Shown: positions 47,929 to 61,616 of the stretch, one piece after another
Position numbering within the stretch: position 1 is the stretch's first letter
Layout of the letters: the number at the start of each line of letters is the position of its first letter
NCBI RefSeq assembly: GCF_947179165.1
Contig: NC_077247.1
Location: 44,622,935-44,686,934 of the forward strand
Direction: 5' to 3'
Source: Solanum dulcamara
Lineage: Eukaryota; Streptophyta; Magnoliopsida; Solanales; Solanaceae
Length of the DNA: 64,000 bases
Position numbers and translations under genes: made by a program
The notes under the pieces: model-generated
Seen by the model: the letters and a program-made list of their open reading frames with translations, nothing else
Databases searched by the model: none
Told to the model about the DNA's origin: nothing

Positions 47929-50900
47929 TTACAGTCTCAAATTGCTTCCTTCAACTAAATTCTGTTTCTTGGTTGACAATCCTAATGAATGAGCTATGGA
48001 TTTGACTTCCGCGATCATTGCCACCTGATCGTTGAGCTTGTTGATGGCTGAGCCAACGCCCTGAGTTCAACATTCACACAGCAAGTTCAGTGATTTGGTT
48101 GAGATACCATAATATTTTGCTAAGACTAAAGATAATGTTAGGCATACCACGCCAGCAGCTCCAGCTATGATTGCCATTGGTGCCGTGACTGCACTCAATC
48201 CAGATGAACACATGACAGGGATATTGACTGCCCTTGAAATCGAATAAGCAGCTGCTAGTGTTGGTGTTGCCTATGTAGATGAACAATATCAAAATGAAGT
48301 TAATACAAGAAATCATCGATAACCATGAGGATGGAAATAACTTCAACGAAATAGCAAAACTTGCTTAGTCATAAATATTTGCCTTTTTGACTTTCAATTA
48401 GTAGATCAATCAATATGCTTACAGAGTATCAACAGATTCAGCAGATAGATTAATACTTATTAGTAATAGACTACAAATGTGTTGTGTTACCTTCTCGATT
48501 AATCCGAGGACACCAGCTTTTGATGGAGTAGAACATTTTCCTCCTTCTGTTTGGATGATGTCAACACCTTCCAGTTCTAATTGCTCGGCCAGCTTGACCT
48601 GTGGATATGAGATGAAGATTGATAAGAAAGTGACTTTTCTTCAATTTGAACTTAGCATGTCATAGGAAAATGCTCTTTGAGACCTGATCAGGAAGGCTTA
48701 GCGTGTGAGGCACAGTGACTGATAATATAACTGATGGAAGCAACCTCTTTGTCTCCTTCGTTAGGTTCAGAATCTGAAAAGCATTAACAGCACAGTGAGA
48801 AGTAATGGACACCATCCACAAATATGCAGAACCAAAATCCATTTGAATTGTCTCCGTCCACGGAGTTGGAATACCAAAAAAAAAAAAAAAGGGAATCAGG
48901 CTAAGTTTTTTTCAAGCTGGATTGCCCTTTGTGCATGCAATTTATTACCCCAGTGAGAAGTAATGGACACCATCGACAAAGATGCAGAACCAAAATCCAT
49001 TTGAATAGTTTCCTTCCACGAAGTTGGAACACCAAAAAAGAGTGGAATCAGGGTAAGGTTTTTTCAAGCGGGATAGCCCTTTATGCATGCAAGTCCAAGT
49101 AATCAATCAAATCATATATTTTAGTACAGTATCCTACTTTTCATACCACCAACCTGTTCTGGAAATTCATATGCATATGTGAACAGGTTAAATTCCTAAT
49201 TGTTCCTAGTTTCTTAAGTCTTCCGTTCAATTTGACATTATGGCACTGAAAAGTAATTCTACATACCTGCTCAGGAGAGAACACCAATCCCTTCTCATAG
49301 AACGAGTCATAGTTTCCGATCTCGACCTGCACCACATAACTTTTCTTTATGATGAGCTACGAAAAGGAACTGTTACTCCTTTCAATGAAACTGAACTTGA
49401 GGTTATGTAATCATGATGTTGAACTATTTCATATTCTTGCTTATGGTGTTCGAACGGAATGGAAAAATTATGAGAAAAAGTCATACCATTAAAGCTCCTG
49501 CTTCCACAGCAGCTGGAAATGCTGCGGGATCCACAGAAGAAACACAAACCTGCAAGCATGTGACACCAGATTTAAGCGGATAGATATGTACAATTATAGT
49601 GCTTGAGAATTGAGATAGCCCTTCATGTTTTTAGTATTGCGTCATATATTAAACAAACTAATCCAGCAACTAAAAGAGGTACTGGTTGAGGATGTAAATG
49701 CCTAAAATGGAAAGATTTTTAAACTGACATGCTCAAAGCACTCCGTGCAAGGAAGACGTAAAGTCAAATTGTTGTCATCCTCGGATTGTATATGATTTAT
49801 GGAAGTAAGGGCCAACGTATATACATGATTCAACCAGAATGTTCAGAGATAACAGAGAAATTAAAAATTGCAATTAACTGATGGAGTATAAGATAAAGCT
49901 TAAGGCACATTAGGCATGCATATTTTCACAAAAAGAACCGAATTTAGACCTGAGAAGTCTTCCCATCATTTGAATGTAGCCTAAGGACAAATTCACGATA
50001 AAGGTTGAAACAGTAAATCAGTTGTCTATGTTAAATTTAAGAGTTCGTCCAAGGTAATCTACATGATGCAGTGCTAAAGGAAAAATCAAACAAATTTAGA
50101 CAGAAAGGATTTACCGGAAGGGAAGTTAGGCTTATAGCAAGCTTCACCAGCTCGGGGTCACAAGCTATATCTATATGGGTTGCTCCTCCCTGTAAGAAGA
50201 TCAAAGAGTTGATCTTAGTACATACAATGGAATTTCAAAACTCCACAACAGTGAATCCTAACAATTGCAATTGCTATATAATCCTTGACAAAAATGCTTT
50301 AGATTTTCAATTACTATACACATTATGCACAATGAAGAATAACACTCATTTTGTGGGTACTTCAGTAACATGTTTTAGTTGTTAAACTATAAAATAACAA
50401 AAGAACAAAGAACTGATGAATGTTGAAAAGAACATACAATCAAAATACCTATTTTTTTCTTTTGAAGAAGCGAAATTGTAAAACATTAGATCTATCTTTG
50501 TGAAAGAATACAGAGGCTAAGTATAAGACCAAACCTTATCTGCAGCAGTAACAACAGAAGCCACATTCTCTTTGTCCAGATTCTGCAATCCTGCGATAAT
50601 CTGAAGCAGAACAATGAATCATTAGTAATTTTAGCATGATTGTCCTTCACCCATAGCTTTTCCACACGCCATCAGTTGTTCTTTTTTCCTCACTGAACTA
50701 TCACATCACCATCTATGTATCAAAGCACACCTCAACTATCAGTCCTTTCCTTTTCCTACATGAACAATGGTGATAATTCAGGTAAGAAAAGAGAACAACT
50801 AATAGCTGAGGTGTGTTTTAATACATAGATGTGATAGTTCACGTAAGGAAAAGGGAACAATAGGATATGAAATTTGCGAAAAAGTAATTGTTTTTTTTTA

Positions 50901-51317
50901 CCATTACAGAAGCTCTTCAGAACATGTAATACCTAAAAGAACAAGATAGAGCTCAGCTAATAGAGATTTTTAACAAGTGTTGAACTCTTTTAAAAAAACC
51001 TTCTTTACATATGGGATTTTCTGGAGATATTCTAAACTGCCTAAAAGAAGAGTACTTTTTGCATAATTATGATACCATAAACAAATGGAAGAGTAGGTCC
51101 TTAGTTCAAATGATACCTTTAGTGCTTTTTTCTCATGAAATTCTTTCAAGACTGCATCTTTGGAATATGAAAGCAGAGCCCTTGTGGTACATCTTCTTCT
51201 AGCAAATGAAACACGTTTTCGAAGAACAGAATCACCCAGTAGAAGGGGATTCTGATTTGGTTTCAAAAATACTAATTGGTTTTTGGGAGAAACTGGTGTG
51301 TGGATTGAGATGCTCAT
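47929..51317 (-). CDS. Ycf23-like protein (DUF561), chloroplastic
   Basis: Nine exons, all phase 0: 51317-51117, 50600-50535, 50189-50115, 49549-49487, 49326-49267, 48773-48684, 48598-48491, 48270-48148 and 48060-47929, giving 305 residues. The first ~45 residues are Ser/Arg-rich without acidic residues until the mature start, a likely chloroplast transit peptide. The rest matches the Ycf23 family of cyanobacteria and red-algal plastids: IIAGLQNLDKENVASVV, ADKGGATHIDIACDPELV, VCVSSVDPAAFPAAVEAGA, EIGNYDSFYEKG, LEGVDIIQTEGGKCS and ATPTLAAAYSISRAVNIPV. The alternating strand/helix pattern fits a TIM-barrel-like fold. The biochemical role is not established. In land plants the gene is nuclear, as here. 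Intron 5 has a 158-bp tandem duplication and intron 1 a foldback MITE. Confidence 0.9.
48793..49101. repeat. 158-bp tandem duplication in ycf23-like intron 5
   Basis: CAGTGAGAAGTAATGGACAC occurs at 48793 and 48951. The copies stay parallel through GCAGAACCAAAATCCATTTG, GGAATCAGG, TTTTTTCAAGC and TGCATGCAA. They differ at scattered bases and by a poly(A) run in copy 1. Copy 1 starts about 18 bp upstream of the splice acceptor of exon 6. Confidence 0.85.
50678..50858. mobile_element. Foldback MITE in ycf23-like intron 1
   Basis: Left arm GTTCTTTTTTCCTCACTGAA and CATCTATGTATCAAAGCACA pair with the right arm TGTGTTTTAATACATAGATG and GGAAAAGGGAAC. 181 bp, hairpin-forming, no coding capacity. No clear target duplication. 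Confidence 0.7.
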
Positions 51318-52319
51318 CTTCTTCTTCTTTCTTGTCTATGGAGTGAATTTCTGGCCAGAAGATAAGAAAGTTAGCAGCTTTAAGCAAGCTGTAGATATTT
51401 CATAGAAAAGATAAAAACCAAATGAGAAAACAACAAAAAGTGTACCAAGATATTTTTGTACTAAATGTTGGATAACATCAGCTAAAAATTTATCCGCACT
51501 CGATGTTTATATCAAATTAATAAATATTGATTTGTGCATATTCGTGAACTTTTAGCACTCAACATATATTCTTACCTCATTAACTCACTCGACTACACTA
51601 AAGTTACATGATTTGTGGTGATATGCATGGTGAATAAGTATTGGTGGTCCTGATTGTAATAGAGTTACGAGCACTACAAGTTTTTTTGAACTTAATTGGT
51701 TCCTCGTGTAAATTTTGCTACATAGACTATACTACTCAACTGAATTTTTTAAAGGTAAGATTTCATTAAATAAGTGAATTCCAGTTGTGCTTAAAAGTTT
51801 TTTACAATCTTTTTAAAAACAAATGAAATTACAAAATTTGGGTCAGACACAATTTCACCCCTATGTAATTTACACTACTACTATTGAATTTTGCATCCGT
51901 ACATACATGGTTAAAATAAAGCAGGGAATACTTGCATAATTGATGTAGCTTTACAGTGTTGCTTTACTTCCTTCCAGTTACAAAAGTATCAATAAAAAGA
52001 AACAGATGGTGAAGAAATCCTCGGGCATAGTCATAGACTCCGTGCAATTATCAAAATAATTACACTGAGATAAGAATTCTTTGGCAGATGAGGCTGTTTC
52101 TCAGGAAAGTTTCCATAGGCATAATATAATATCCCTGTCCTAACGAAAGTCCAATGACAGTTTGCAATACTTACACAAATCACACCAACAAAACTACACC
52201 ACTATCATTGTAAAGTCTGCAGCCAGATTCAAGACCTTGGCAATTACCTGAGAAATCATTTGGCATATCTGGCAAGGAAAAAAGGGGAGGAGGAAGGGGA
52301 GAATATGCCCCCCAGTACG
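51318..52319. other. Intergenic between ycf23-like gene and NUP210
   Basis: About 1 kb holding the ycf23-like promoter (left) and the NUP210 3' UTR (right). No other gene or element recognised. Confidence 0.5.
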
Positions 52320-55300
52320 CTAGTAAGTGTTCTGAGGATTAGCCCTCCTCCTAAAGTCTTGTCTGTAGTATGGAGTTTCATCAATCGTCCTCCTAACATA
52401 GTCCAAGAAAGGCTGAGGTGTCCGAGGGGAATGATCGCTTACTACAGCAGGACTGCTCCGCTCAGGAGTTGCAGGTGCTGCTACACTTGGTGTGCCAGGA
52501 GGAGCAGATGGTCTGGATCTCACAGGTTGGTCCAAGTAAGAAATGAATATAGTAGCTGTGACTATCAGCAGAATGAAACAAGCTGCTGCAGTAGCCCATA
52601 AATTAAGATTAGCAGTTGTTGCTCCTCTCTCTTCGGGTTCATAGTTAACATTAACTTCCATAATCTGACCAGTTGCTGGGAGCGTAAAAATCAGTTTGTC
52701 TTTAAACTTCTCTGCTCTGCGAATTCTGACCTCATAATGTGCACGACTTCCTCCTTGAGAATCTTCTCCATGTATGGGTCTGATAGCTAGCCGCTCCCGA
52801 TCATGCCAGTAGATATTCACATCTGTGTTTCCTACAACAGTTAGGACACTCCTGTTAAATTGTGGGGTTAGATTTAACTGCAATGAATCTCCTTCTTTTC
52901 CCAGAATGATGAAACCTCCAACAAAAAGTGCTGACGCAGATCCTGAGATATTCTGCTCTCCTATGAGTGATGCCTTGATGGTAACAGCTAAATCCTGTTT
53001 AATGTCTCCTGACTTTGGAGTGGCGAGTACCAAACGTTCTGGAGAGTGAGGGAAGAAAAGGCAATATGAATTACCAGTATCAAGATCAACCCACGGCTTC
53101 ACGTATCCAACATAAGGTGGATCAACCACGCAATCAAACAAGAAAATTGCCCTGTTTTTAGCAGATTTATTCTTGTGGCCAAGAGCATCATTCAGTTTTA
53201 CAAGAAAGCTATATCCATCTGCGGGACGCGGCACATTTGTCAGGATTTCTCTGGGAGCATCAACAGATATCATCTCTGGCTGTGACACAGTAACTGTAGT
53301 TTGCACTTTCATATTCGAACTCTCAAAGATAATTTGTACAGAACCTTCCCCTATTGCCTTGGCATGTCCAGATAGCTGGTCCACAGACACAATGCTTGCA
53401 TTACTAGTAAGCCACTGACCAGATACTTGATCACTTAGACCTTCTATGCTGAAGTTAAGACCACTCCCTGGGTGAAGGATTGGATTCTGAGGATGCAAAT
53501 GAGCACCAACAAGAATCACCACATAATCAGATTTCTTTGGTTCACTGGCAAAACCTACTCGCACAAGAGCTCTACCAGAACTGATTGCTTTGAGATGGAC
53601 ATTTCCATTTCCATCAACTGCATCCTCAACAGAGATGACATCATGGTAGTTAGTTTCAACTCCAAAAGGAATAACATCATGAGCCTCAAGGAAAGGATTT
53701 CCAAGCACATCATAATATTTGATTGGAACATCAATTTCAGCACCAATTGCTAATGTGTGAACCAGCAACTTTTCTGCCATGAAACGTATTTGAGTCACTT
53801 CAGCAACCTTCACACAAGAGGCTACCTCAACTCTTCCATTTGACCTATTTTTTGCTTGAATACATGCAAGATTGCCACTCTCTTTTGTTCTTATTCTGCT
53901 CCCATCAATGAGTATAGGATCATCTTCCTCCATTTCAGCTTTTCTTCTACAGTCTCCCAATATAGAATAAGTAACCTTACCTATACCTGGAACCCCTTTA
54001 CTGAAAGTATTAGAAGCTGAAGGCAAAAGAGCAGACGTGGTATAATGTGGAGGGAGAATCCAAGTAATTGGGGATCCAAGAGAAAGTGGAAGCTCGGACA
54101 CCACCGACAAGGAAATAGATGCAGTATATGATCTTGACTCTGAAAAAGATTTGTAAGCAACAAAATCACAGGAGAAAGAAACTGTAACATCCGTCTGCCC
54201 CGCAGATCTTCCATGCAATACTTGAATAAAACCAAGGTCATTGTCACCCACATATCCTGTCAGCCCATTGCCTTTTTCACTGGACAAATGCATTCTATGA
54301 TTTCTACCATGTAAGCTGTCTTCTGCTTGGAAACTCAACACCTCTTCATCACTAATAATCCACTTATAATTTCTGCAAAGTTCATAAAATGAAAATAAAT
54401 TTCCCTCGGACAGGGAGGGAAATATTGGTATTTGACGGCCAACAGCTAGCTGCTCGCTTTGAACAGTTAACATTGCTGAAGAAGGAACACCTACTTTAAC
54501 TTCGCCATATGCCTGACAAATAAAGATATCTCCATTCCTGTACATCTTGGCAACTATGGTAGTGTTTCCCGGTGATGTTGCAGAAACTCGTCCTGTGGCT
54601 GTGTGGACCTTTGCAACCTCATTATCCATACTGACAAACTCGATATATGCACCAGTTTTTGGGCCTCCTCTGACAGTAAGCATGTAAGAAGCTCCTGGTA
54701 CAAGGAAAATATCAGTAGGATCAATTCTAGGTGGTGCATAAACTTCTACCTTAATTGGCTGGCTCAGTATCTCATGTCCAGTATGCTGTTTTGCACTGAC
54801 ATACAGTGTGGTAATTCCAAGGCGTATTGCCCGTATTCTGAAGTTAGGCACATTCACATATCCATCATCACAACAGGAAAGATCATCTTCATTGATGAGT
54901 TCAATTATATGATCCTCAATGTGAACACGAATATTCATGTAAACATACTGCGAAGAATCAAAAGTATTTCCATCATTTACACCAGCAAGAAAATTGATGG
55001 ATAGTGAACTCCCTTCCATAATACTCATTTCTTCTCCAGATGTAATCTTGATCCATTCCATATCTGCAACTTGAACCACAGAGAAAGCGGAAAGAGGTGG
55101 AGCAAGCCCAACATCTCGAACCAACACAAGGGCAGTTCCCAACTTTTTAGGAGCCACCAGTAGTTGTACACACTGTAAGCCTGAAGCAGGCTGAATTATA
55201 TCCACAACTTGTGTATCATTTACTGCAGCATCAATGAAACAACTTCCTCCAGTAATTGACAGATTCAACTTTGCATCATGATTGAAATACAACAAGCTGA

Positions 55301-58300
55301 ATTCTGGATAGACCCTTAGGGATGAAACAAGTTGCAAACGTATAGCATCTGTAAGATCATGTTCAGAGCCTAGAAAATGTTTAAGAGAGTGACGATGGCT
55401 AACAGAATCAACAGATCCAGTAACTGTTGCTCGTACAACACACAGTCCAGTTGCATTTGCCAAGACTAAGTACTTCTCCCAAGTTGATAGCATCGCTAAG
55501 TTGTGGATATCATCCCAAAATGCCAGATCATCACAATCTTTAAGCTCCCACTTCAAAGTAAGAGAAGATGAATTTCCAAAAGCTATTCCAGTCTCACTAA
55601 TGCCAACAGCTGATAGTCGAACTGTGCGCCCGTTTGCTATTGTGACAGGGGTAGTACGAATCCTTCCACTGCCACGGTCAGCCTGAGCTGCAGACTGGAT
55701 CACTTCAACGGAGTTAACAGTTTCATCAGCTATTAATGCTATAGATGATGGGAAACCACATGTGAGTGACAATTGCACATCAGATACAACAGGCAGAGGA
55801 TGCCCCTCTCCAATTAAATTCCCACGTTTGAAAAGAAGCCTAAAGATCCCAACATCTTGGCACTTGATTTTGTATGTGCTCCCATAGCTGGTAAATTCTT
55901 GATTAACTAGAGACCCATTTAGAACCATAAGATTGTGGTCATCCAAACTTTCACTTTCCACGGATTCAACAAATTTAACTCCCTGGTCCCATCGATTAGG
56001 TCCACCACGAAGCATCACTTCAAAAGATGTACCAGGGGTAAGATATAGATGCTCCATATTCTCTAAGCGGTTATCAGCTTCAGCCTGAACCAAATTAAAC
56101 CAATAACCACCGAACTGGTTTCCATCACTTGCAGGGTGCAGAATGAGTGGTACGAATGCTGCAATACGTGAGGTTGCTTGCAGAACAACAGAACCACCGG
56201 CAGAGTGATCATAATGTTCAAATTCTTTTGACAATGTTGCATGTAGCATCGTCTGACCGGAATTAGCAGCATAGACATAGGTCCATGCACATGCAGGGCC
56301 ATATTTCTCAAAACCAATTGGAAGATTTTCTTGCTTTTCAGAAATGAAGGTCTCACCAGCATCCACAACAATGAAAGCGTCATTTCCAGTTATCCACTTG
56401 ATCGATGAGGTAAAAGCATCACATTTGTCGAATAAGTCACCATCCAATGTTTTCAATGTCACAGCAGCTCGAAGATATGAACCTACAGGAGTCTCCACCG
56501 GAAAATTAGGCAGTACTATCATTGAAGAAGGCAAACTCACTTCAACAACTATCTCATCATAATTTAGAGAATCAAAAACTGAAACTGCCTTTATAGTAAC
56601 TTTTCCAGGTCTTTTTGCCTGGACGATTCCAAAAGTAGATACTGACACAATAGCCATGTCCGAAGAGAACCATTTGTAGTCACCAGACACCATTGCACAG
56701 CCCCCAGTAACCTTTAGCTCCAACTCCTGATAAACACCAGGTGCCCAAGGAAGAGTAATACTGCCGGAGACACCTTCCATGCTGAACTTCACCTGGTCAC
56801 AAACCATAACTTCTTGAACAACCTTGAGAACTTCCCTTGTTTCTTCATGTCCAGTGCTATATGTGAGAGTCGCTGTCAATTTTCCCAGACCATATGAGAG
56901 AGCTTTTAGGATTCTGGACATCCCCTTCTCTCCAACGCGATTGGATGAAGGAATTATACTCCAGATTTCTGATGGGTCATCATGTAAGTTAACGTCATCA
57001 TTTTCTGTAATGTAAACTTCTTGTTGTGCCCATGTTCCTTTCGAGAAAATCCTTACTTGAATGAGATATTCCCGACCAGAAACTACATACCAGCGTGCCA
57101 CAGAGGGTATTGGTTCAATTCCCTCTATATGATCACCAGAAAGTGATAGAGGTAATATATACAATGATAAGGAATCTGGGAGGATAACATGGAAAGAAGA
57201 CACTTGTGTATGACCAACCACCCTAGTATCTTCAACAGTGACTGTTGTCATTCCCAAGTTCAAAGCCTTAGCAGTACCCACCATCCTGTCTACCTGAGCA
57301 ACTGAGGAGTTTGAAACAGACCATCGGTGAAAGGCAGAAGGCAAGGTTACAAGTTGTGGCATATTCCCACGGATAACTTTAAGACTATAATGAACAACTG
57401 CACCAATAAGGACACAAACCGGTGAAGGAGGCTCCAGTGATATAGCTTCTGCCACAGTTAGGACAATTTTATCTCCCATATATTTAACTGATGGTTCAGC
57501 CAAATGAACAGACACTATTTCATGGCCAATTTCTGTCCCCTTTACAACATAAAGATCAGAAAATACACCACTATTTTCAAGCTTTATTTGGATATCAAGG
57601 TCACCACATAATCCACCACAATCACTCAATGGAGAGTCCTTCAAAGGGATATGATTCAGGTGATGAGGCAATCCATCAGTATCAGGCATTAGGTCCCACG
57701 TGAATTGAATGCCCACCAAAGACGAGAAAACATTCTCTGAAAATTCAGCAAATGCATATTAAACAATCAGGATTATTACCACTAAAAAGAGAAAATAAAA
57801 TAGTAATAACACTTGTATGGAGATTCATCGGAGAATAAGATATTATTGTTGCTCAACATGCTCACATAAAAAAAATTGGGAGAAAACTTGTACATTTACT
57901 ACCTACAGGTACTTCTATGAGCTTTTTGGTTGCTTTACTAGATGTGTCTGCAGCACTGTTTCAAACCCTTGGTTTTTAATGTTTGTCTAATCTACCCACC
58001 AGATAAAAGAAGGAAAAAAGGGTAACTGGTAAAGTTGTTGCCGTGTGACCAGGAGGTCACGTGTTCAAGCCTTGTAAACAGCCTCTGGCAGAAATGCAAG
58101 GTAAGGCTGCGTGCAATAGACCCTTGAGGTCGGGCCTTTCCCCGGACCCTGCGCATAGCGGGAGCTTTAGTGCATCGGGCTCCCCCCATTAGTTTCAGAA
58201 CATCTTAGGAACTAGTTGGCAAAAGTAGGACCCTTTGATCCTTAAGAATTTTAAGTCAAATGACAAAAAGAATAGGATTTGGAGGTGATTTTCCACTTTT

Positions 58301-60212
58301 TATGATCCAGAATGCATTATGTACTTTTTCATATAGATAATATATATAAAAAAATTATGATAACATACAATATATAATTTAGTTCTGTATAATTAGTTTT
58401 TCTTTTGTACTTCAAATTTTCCAGCGATAATCAGGACACATATAGCTTACACCTCATCTCGTGTTTTTCCCTTTTAGAATTTAGGAACACATCAAACAAT
58501 AAGAAACAAGCCTCTTTAAAACAGGGAAGAATACGAGTTACTTTTAGACAAGGCGAAAGCTGATAGGAACAAAGTGAAACCACACAATGCATATCAGATA
58601 TAAAACAATTTTTTTGGTTCAGGATATGGTTCCGGTATAAATATGAAGATCAGTCACTTGTAAAAAACATGAACTGAAGATCCCAGCCTAAAGTAGCAAA
58701 AAGTTATGTTTAGTTGAAGAGTCTGAGACAAAATTTCTAAAAACATCTAAGGTTATCGAAAGAGTAGGGTAACAACCAAAGACTGTTATGCATTGGGAAG
58801 GGAATTGCACAGTATAAGTGCAATTTTAAATGATGGCTTTGAAGAACAAGACGAGAGAAATATACACTCTAATAAGCTAGAAAATGACTGTCTTCTTTGT
58901 TTCAAATGCTATTTAAAATTATGAAATCTAGCACACTTTTATTCATAGGAAATCAAATGATTGTCTTTCTATCCAAGAACTACGGTAATAATTAAAACTA
59001 ATAGAGATAAGCTATTAGAGCAGAAAAGTACCTTCAGTATCGAAGGCACGGACACGTAGAGTAGCCAGGCCATCAAGGTCAAGTTTGACAGAACTATGGA
59101 ATATCTGGATCCTAGAGAAGATGTCAATGTAAACTTTGCATCGGATAACAGCTCCACTGTGCACATCTGTCGCATAGACAGCAGTCTCCTTTCGACCACT
59201 ATAAGGGGCAATTGATTTCAAGCGGGCACTTGTAGAGCATTGACTACTGACATTGTACTCAGGCAGCACCGCTAAAATATCATGATGATCCCATGTCCTA
59301 AACCCAAAAAGCAGACACACGGAAAACAGAGAGAAATTATTAGTACAAATCCATAAGAAAAGTTACTTAAAAGTTATACCCGCATCAACTTTTCACAATT
59401 TAAGATGTCTGAGTATAACTTGACAATAGAAAATCAGGTGATGAATCATGACTTTAAAGTGTTTAATAAGCTTATAATGGCATGAGATTTGTTCTATGAA
59501 ACATAGATCATAAAAAAGAAAAAGAAAAACATTATTCAAGCCTGAAACTTTCAGGTTTATTTTGGGGAACTAGAGCTTTTGCTTTTGCATCTAATACCCT
59601 TCCTTAATAATAAAGTAAACACACAGTAATATAGGTTACTGATTACTATTGATATCCTGTGTAACCATAAACTATTCAAACTTCACTTATCATGGCTCTT
59701 GAAACACCCAAGAACTTGCTATTAGTTGCCTACTCAAAACCTCAGCTCCGAAAAGAAAGCAAGACAAGATAACAATCAGCAACAGACAAAAACACCAGCA
59801 TAAACTTCAAGAACTAAGCAGAGAACATAGCTAAGAGACTGCCTACATAGCTCAAAAGTTGATTGAAACCTATCATCGCACACCAAACTAAGCTCAATAG
59901 TTCCTTCAAACATACCACCTATACTCTTACAGCTAACTGATATCTTCTCATATATGCTTAAGTTACATTTGGAAGGATGAGTTAGTCGAGGTGCAAGCAA
60001 ACTGACTCGAACTTCCATAGAGTATTGGAATTAAACACATACCATTTGAAGCAACCATCACTTCCTTGAAGTCTATACTCAACTGGGTGTGTCATTTTGG
60101 GAGGCAAGAGTATGTTGACATCGGCAATGTGAGGACCAGTCGCCGGAAAAGGAGAAGACAGTGGTAGTAGAAGAAGAAGAAGGAGGAGGAGGAGGGAAAG
60201 AAAGTGCAACAT
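52320..60212 (-). CDS. NUP210: Nuclear pore membrane protein gp210 (NUP210)
   Basis: Three coding exons: 60212-60043, 59297-59032 and 57736-52320, joining in frame to 1950 residues, full length for plant gp210. It is a single-pass membrane nucleoporin that rings the pore on the lumenal side of the nuclear envelope. A signal peptide with a run of ten leucines starts at ATG 60212; the upstream TTG codon is not the start. Exon borders are supported by the family text GSDGCFKW/TWDHHDILAVLPEYN and FDTEE/NVFSSL. The lumenal region has many Ig-like beta repeats, among them a bacterial Ig-like (BID_2) type segment around VHTATGRVSATSPGNTTIV. A transmembrane helix (CFILLIVTATIFISYL) lies near 1862-1879, followed by a ~70-residue Pro/Ser/Arg-rich tail. 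The last exon is 5417 bp without an intron. Arabidopsis counterpart At5g40480 from memory. Confidence 0.95.
58012..58190 (+). mobile_element. Au SINE in NUP210 intron 2
   Basis: Matches the Au SINE pattern: A box TGGTAAAGTTG (58028-58038), B box-like TGTTCAAGCCT (58062-58072), then CAGCCTCTGGCAGAAATGCA, GGTAAGGCTGCG, AATAGACCCTTG, CCCCGGACCCTGCGCATAGC and GGGAGCTTTAGTGCATCGGG. Oriented opposite to NUP210. The body is well kept but the B box has lost its first G, so transcription is doubtful. Target duplication not resolved. Confidence 0.88.
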
Positions 60213-61404
60213 TTTCAGGTGAAAAATGCAAACCAAGGAAGACCATCAGATTGAGAGTGAAGACCAAGTATGAGAGCTGTGGATGATTGAAGCGGGAAAA
60301 ATTGGGGAAAATATATGATTAGGGTTTTGCAGGGAGTTTTGGAGTGGGTTTACTTGTCGGGTCTTCGTTTAACGACGACCAGGTTATGGGAATCTTTCAC
60401 ATTAATTAATACAGTAATTAATTACCAGATTAATCCTTTGTTTGGAAAGTACATTATTAATGGGAAAATGGGTTTGTCATTGTTGCAACTTCTCAATAAT
60501 TTTCGACTGTGTGTATTCTTTTTTTAAAAAATAAAATAAAAAATCTAAATACAATTAGAATTGATTCGTCATTTAGATTTAACTTAAATTTAGTTCAAAT
60601 GCATACCAAAGGTCAACCTTGAGTTTCCTCCTCATGTTATAACCTGATTAATTATGATTCCTGATTTCTTCTCCATACTTGTATGTGATTTAACTTATTA
60701 ACCCTATAGCATTATGCTAATTTTCATCATTAACTATACTGAAAATTTTACAAATAGCGATTATAAAAATCTTAATAGGCTGAAATAATTATAATTTAGT
60801 TAATTATATTCTGTAAATATAGTTACAGCAGTTGTTTGTATAATTCGCTGCGAATATACAAATTCATTTGTATAATTAACTGGCAATATACAAACAGGGT
60901 AAATATATAATAATTATGTATTTATACATTTTAGAAATTTTTCAGAATTTATACAAATCAAATACATCAATATTATAATTATATACATTGTAGGATAAAT
61001 ATATAGAAAATCTAAATTTATTCAATTAGGAAATTATGAATTTATACAAATAAATTCTAAATTCATACAATTGGAAACTTAATTATACAAATTCTGGAAA
61101 ATTGTAACTATGTATATTAATTAATGAAAAGGGTTTCCCACAAGTGGAAATTAGCGTAAATTATAGCTATGTATATTAATTAATTAGTATATATTTGCTA
61201 ATTCGTGTCATTTTCCCTTAACTATAAATAGTTGAGAAAGTGAAGGGGACTTGGGCTAGTTTCGCCTCACACACTATTTTGTGGGCTATTTTGAGTGGAC
61301 TACTTTGGGCTATTCTTTTAGAATGGGTTAATAGGTGGAAAGGGTCTGAATTCCGAAAGAAACAACTTACAAGAAGAAACAATATACCTGAGACCATCAA
61401 TAGA
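60213..61404. other. NUP210 upstream region and intergenic DNA
   Basis: The first ~200 bp is the NUP210 promoter/5' UTR. From about 60780 to 61100 short dyads of TTTGTATAA/TTATACAAA type recur (for example near 60837, 60869, 60950, 61035 and 61080). No gene recognised; the 82-codon frame at 61240 has no homology. Confidence 0.5.
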
Positions 61405-61572
61405 CGTAGTGTTGTGGATGAGAGTGAGGCCACTCCTCTCTTAATCAGAGGTTTCGGATTCGATTTATGTGTATTGAGAAATCCTTGATAGGGTGAGCTT
61501 CTCCCCAAATAGAGCTCTACACGGTGCAAATCTAGATTGATTGGGCTCCAATGTAGGTGGAAAACAAAAAAA
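61405..61572 (+). mobile_element. SINE-like element with poly(A) tail
   Basis: Contains a B-box-like GAGGTTTCGGATTCGAT, then GAAATCCTTGATAGGGTGAG, CTTCTCCCCAAATAGAGC, GGTGCAAATCTAGATTGA, TTGGGCTCCAATGTAGGTGG and an A-rich tail. The GGATTxGTCGGGCTCCAATG-like block is one I associate with Solanaceae SINEs. 5' border uncertain. Confidence 0.55.
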
Positions 61573-61575
61573 AAT

Positions 61576-61577
<2 letters not shown>

Positions 61578-61613
<36 letters not shown>
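61578..61613. repeat. (AT)n microsatellite
   Basis: About 18 AT dinucleotides directly after the SINE-like A-rich tail. Confidence 0.95.

Positions 61614-61616
<3 letters not shown>

Noticed and set aside
60213..60236. Longer N terminus for NUP210 starting at 60236
   Set aside because: The codon is TTG. ATG at 60212 starts a signal peptide directly.
61240..61488. 82-codon plus frame before the SINE-like element
   Set aside because: Runs into SINE sequence and has no recognisable protein similarity.
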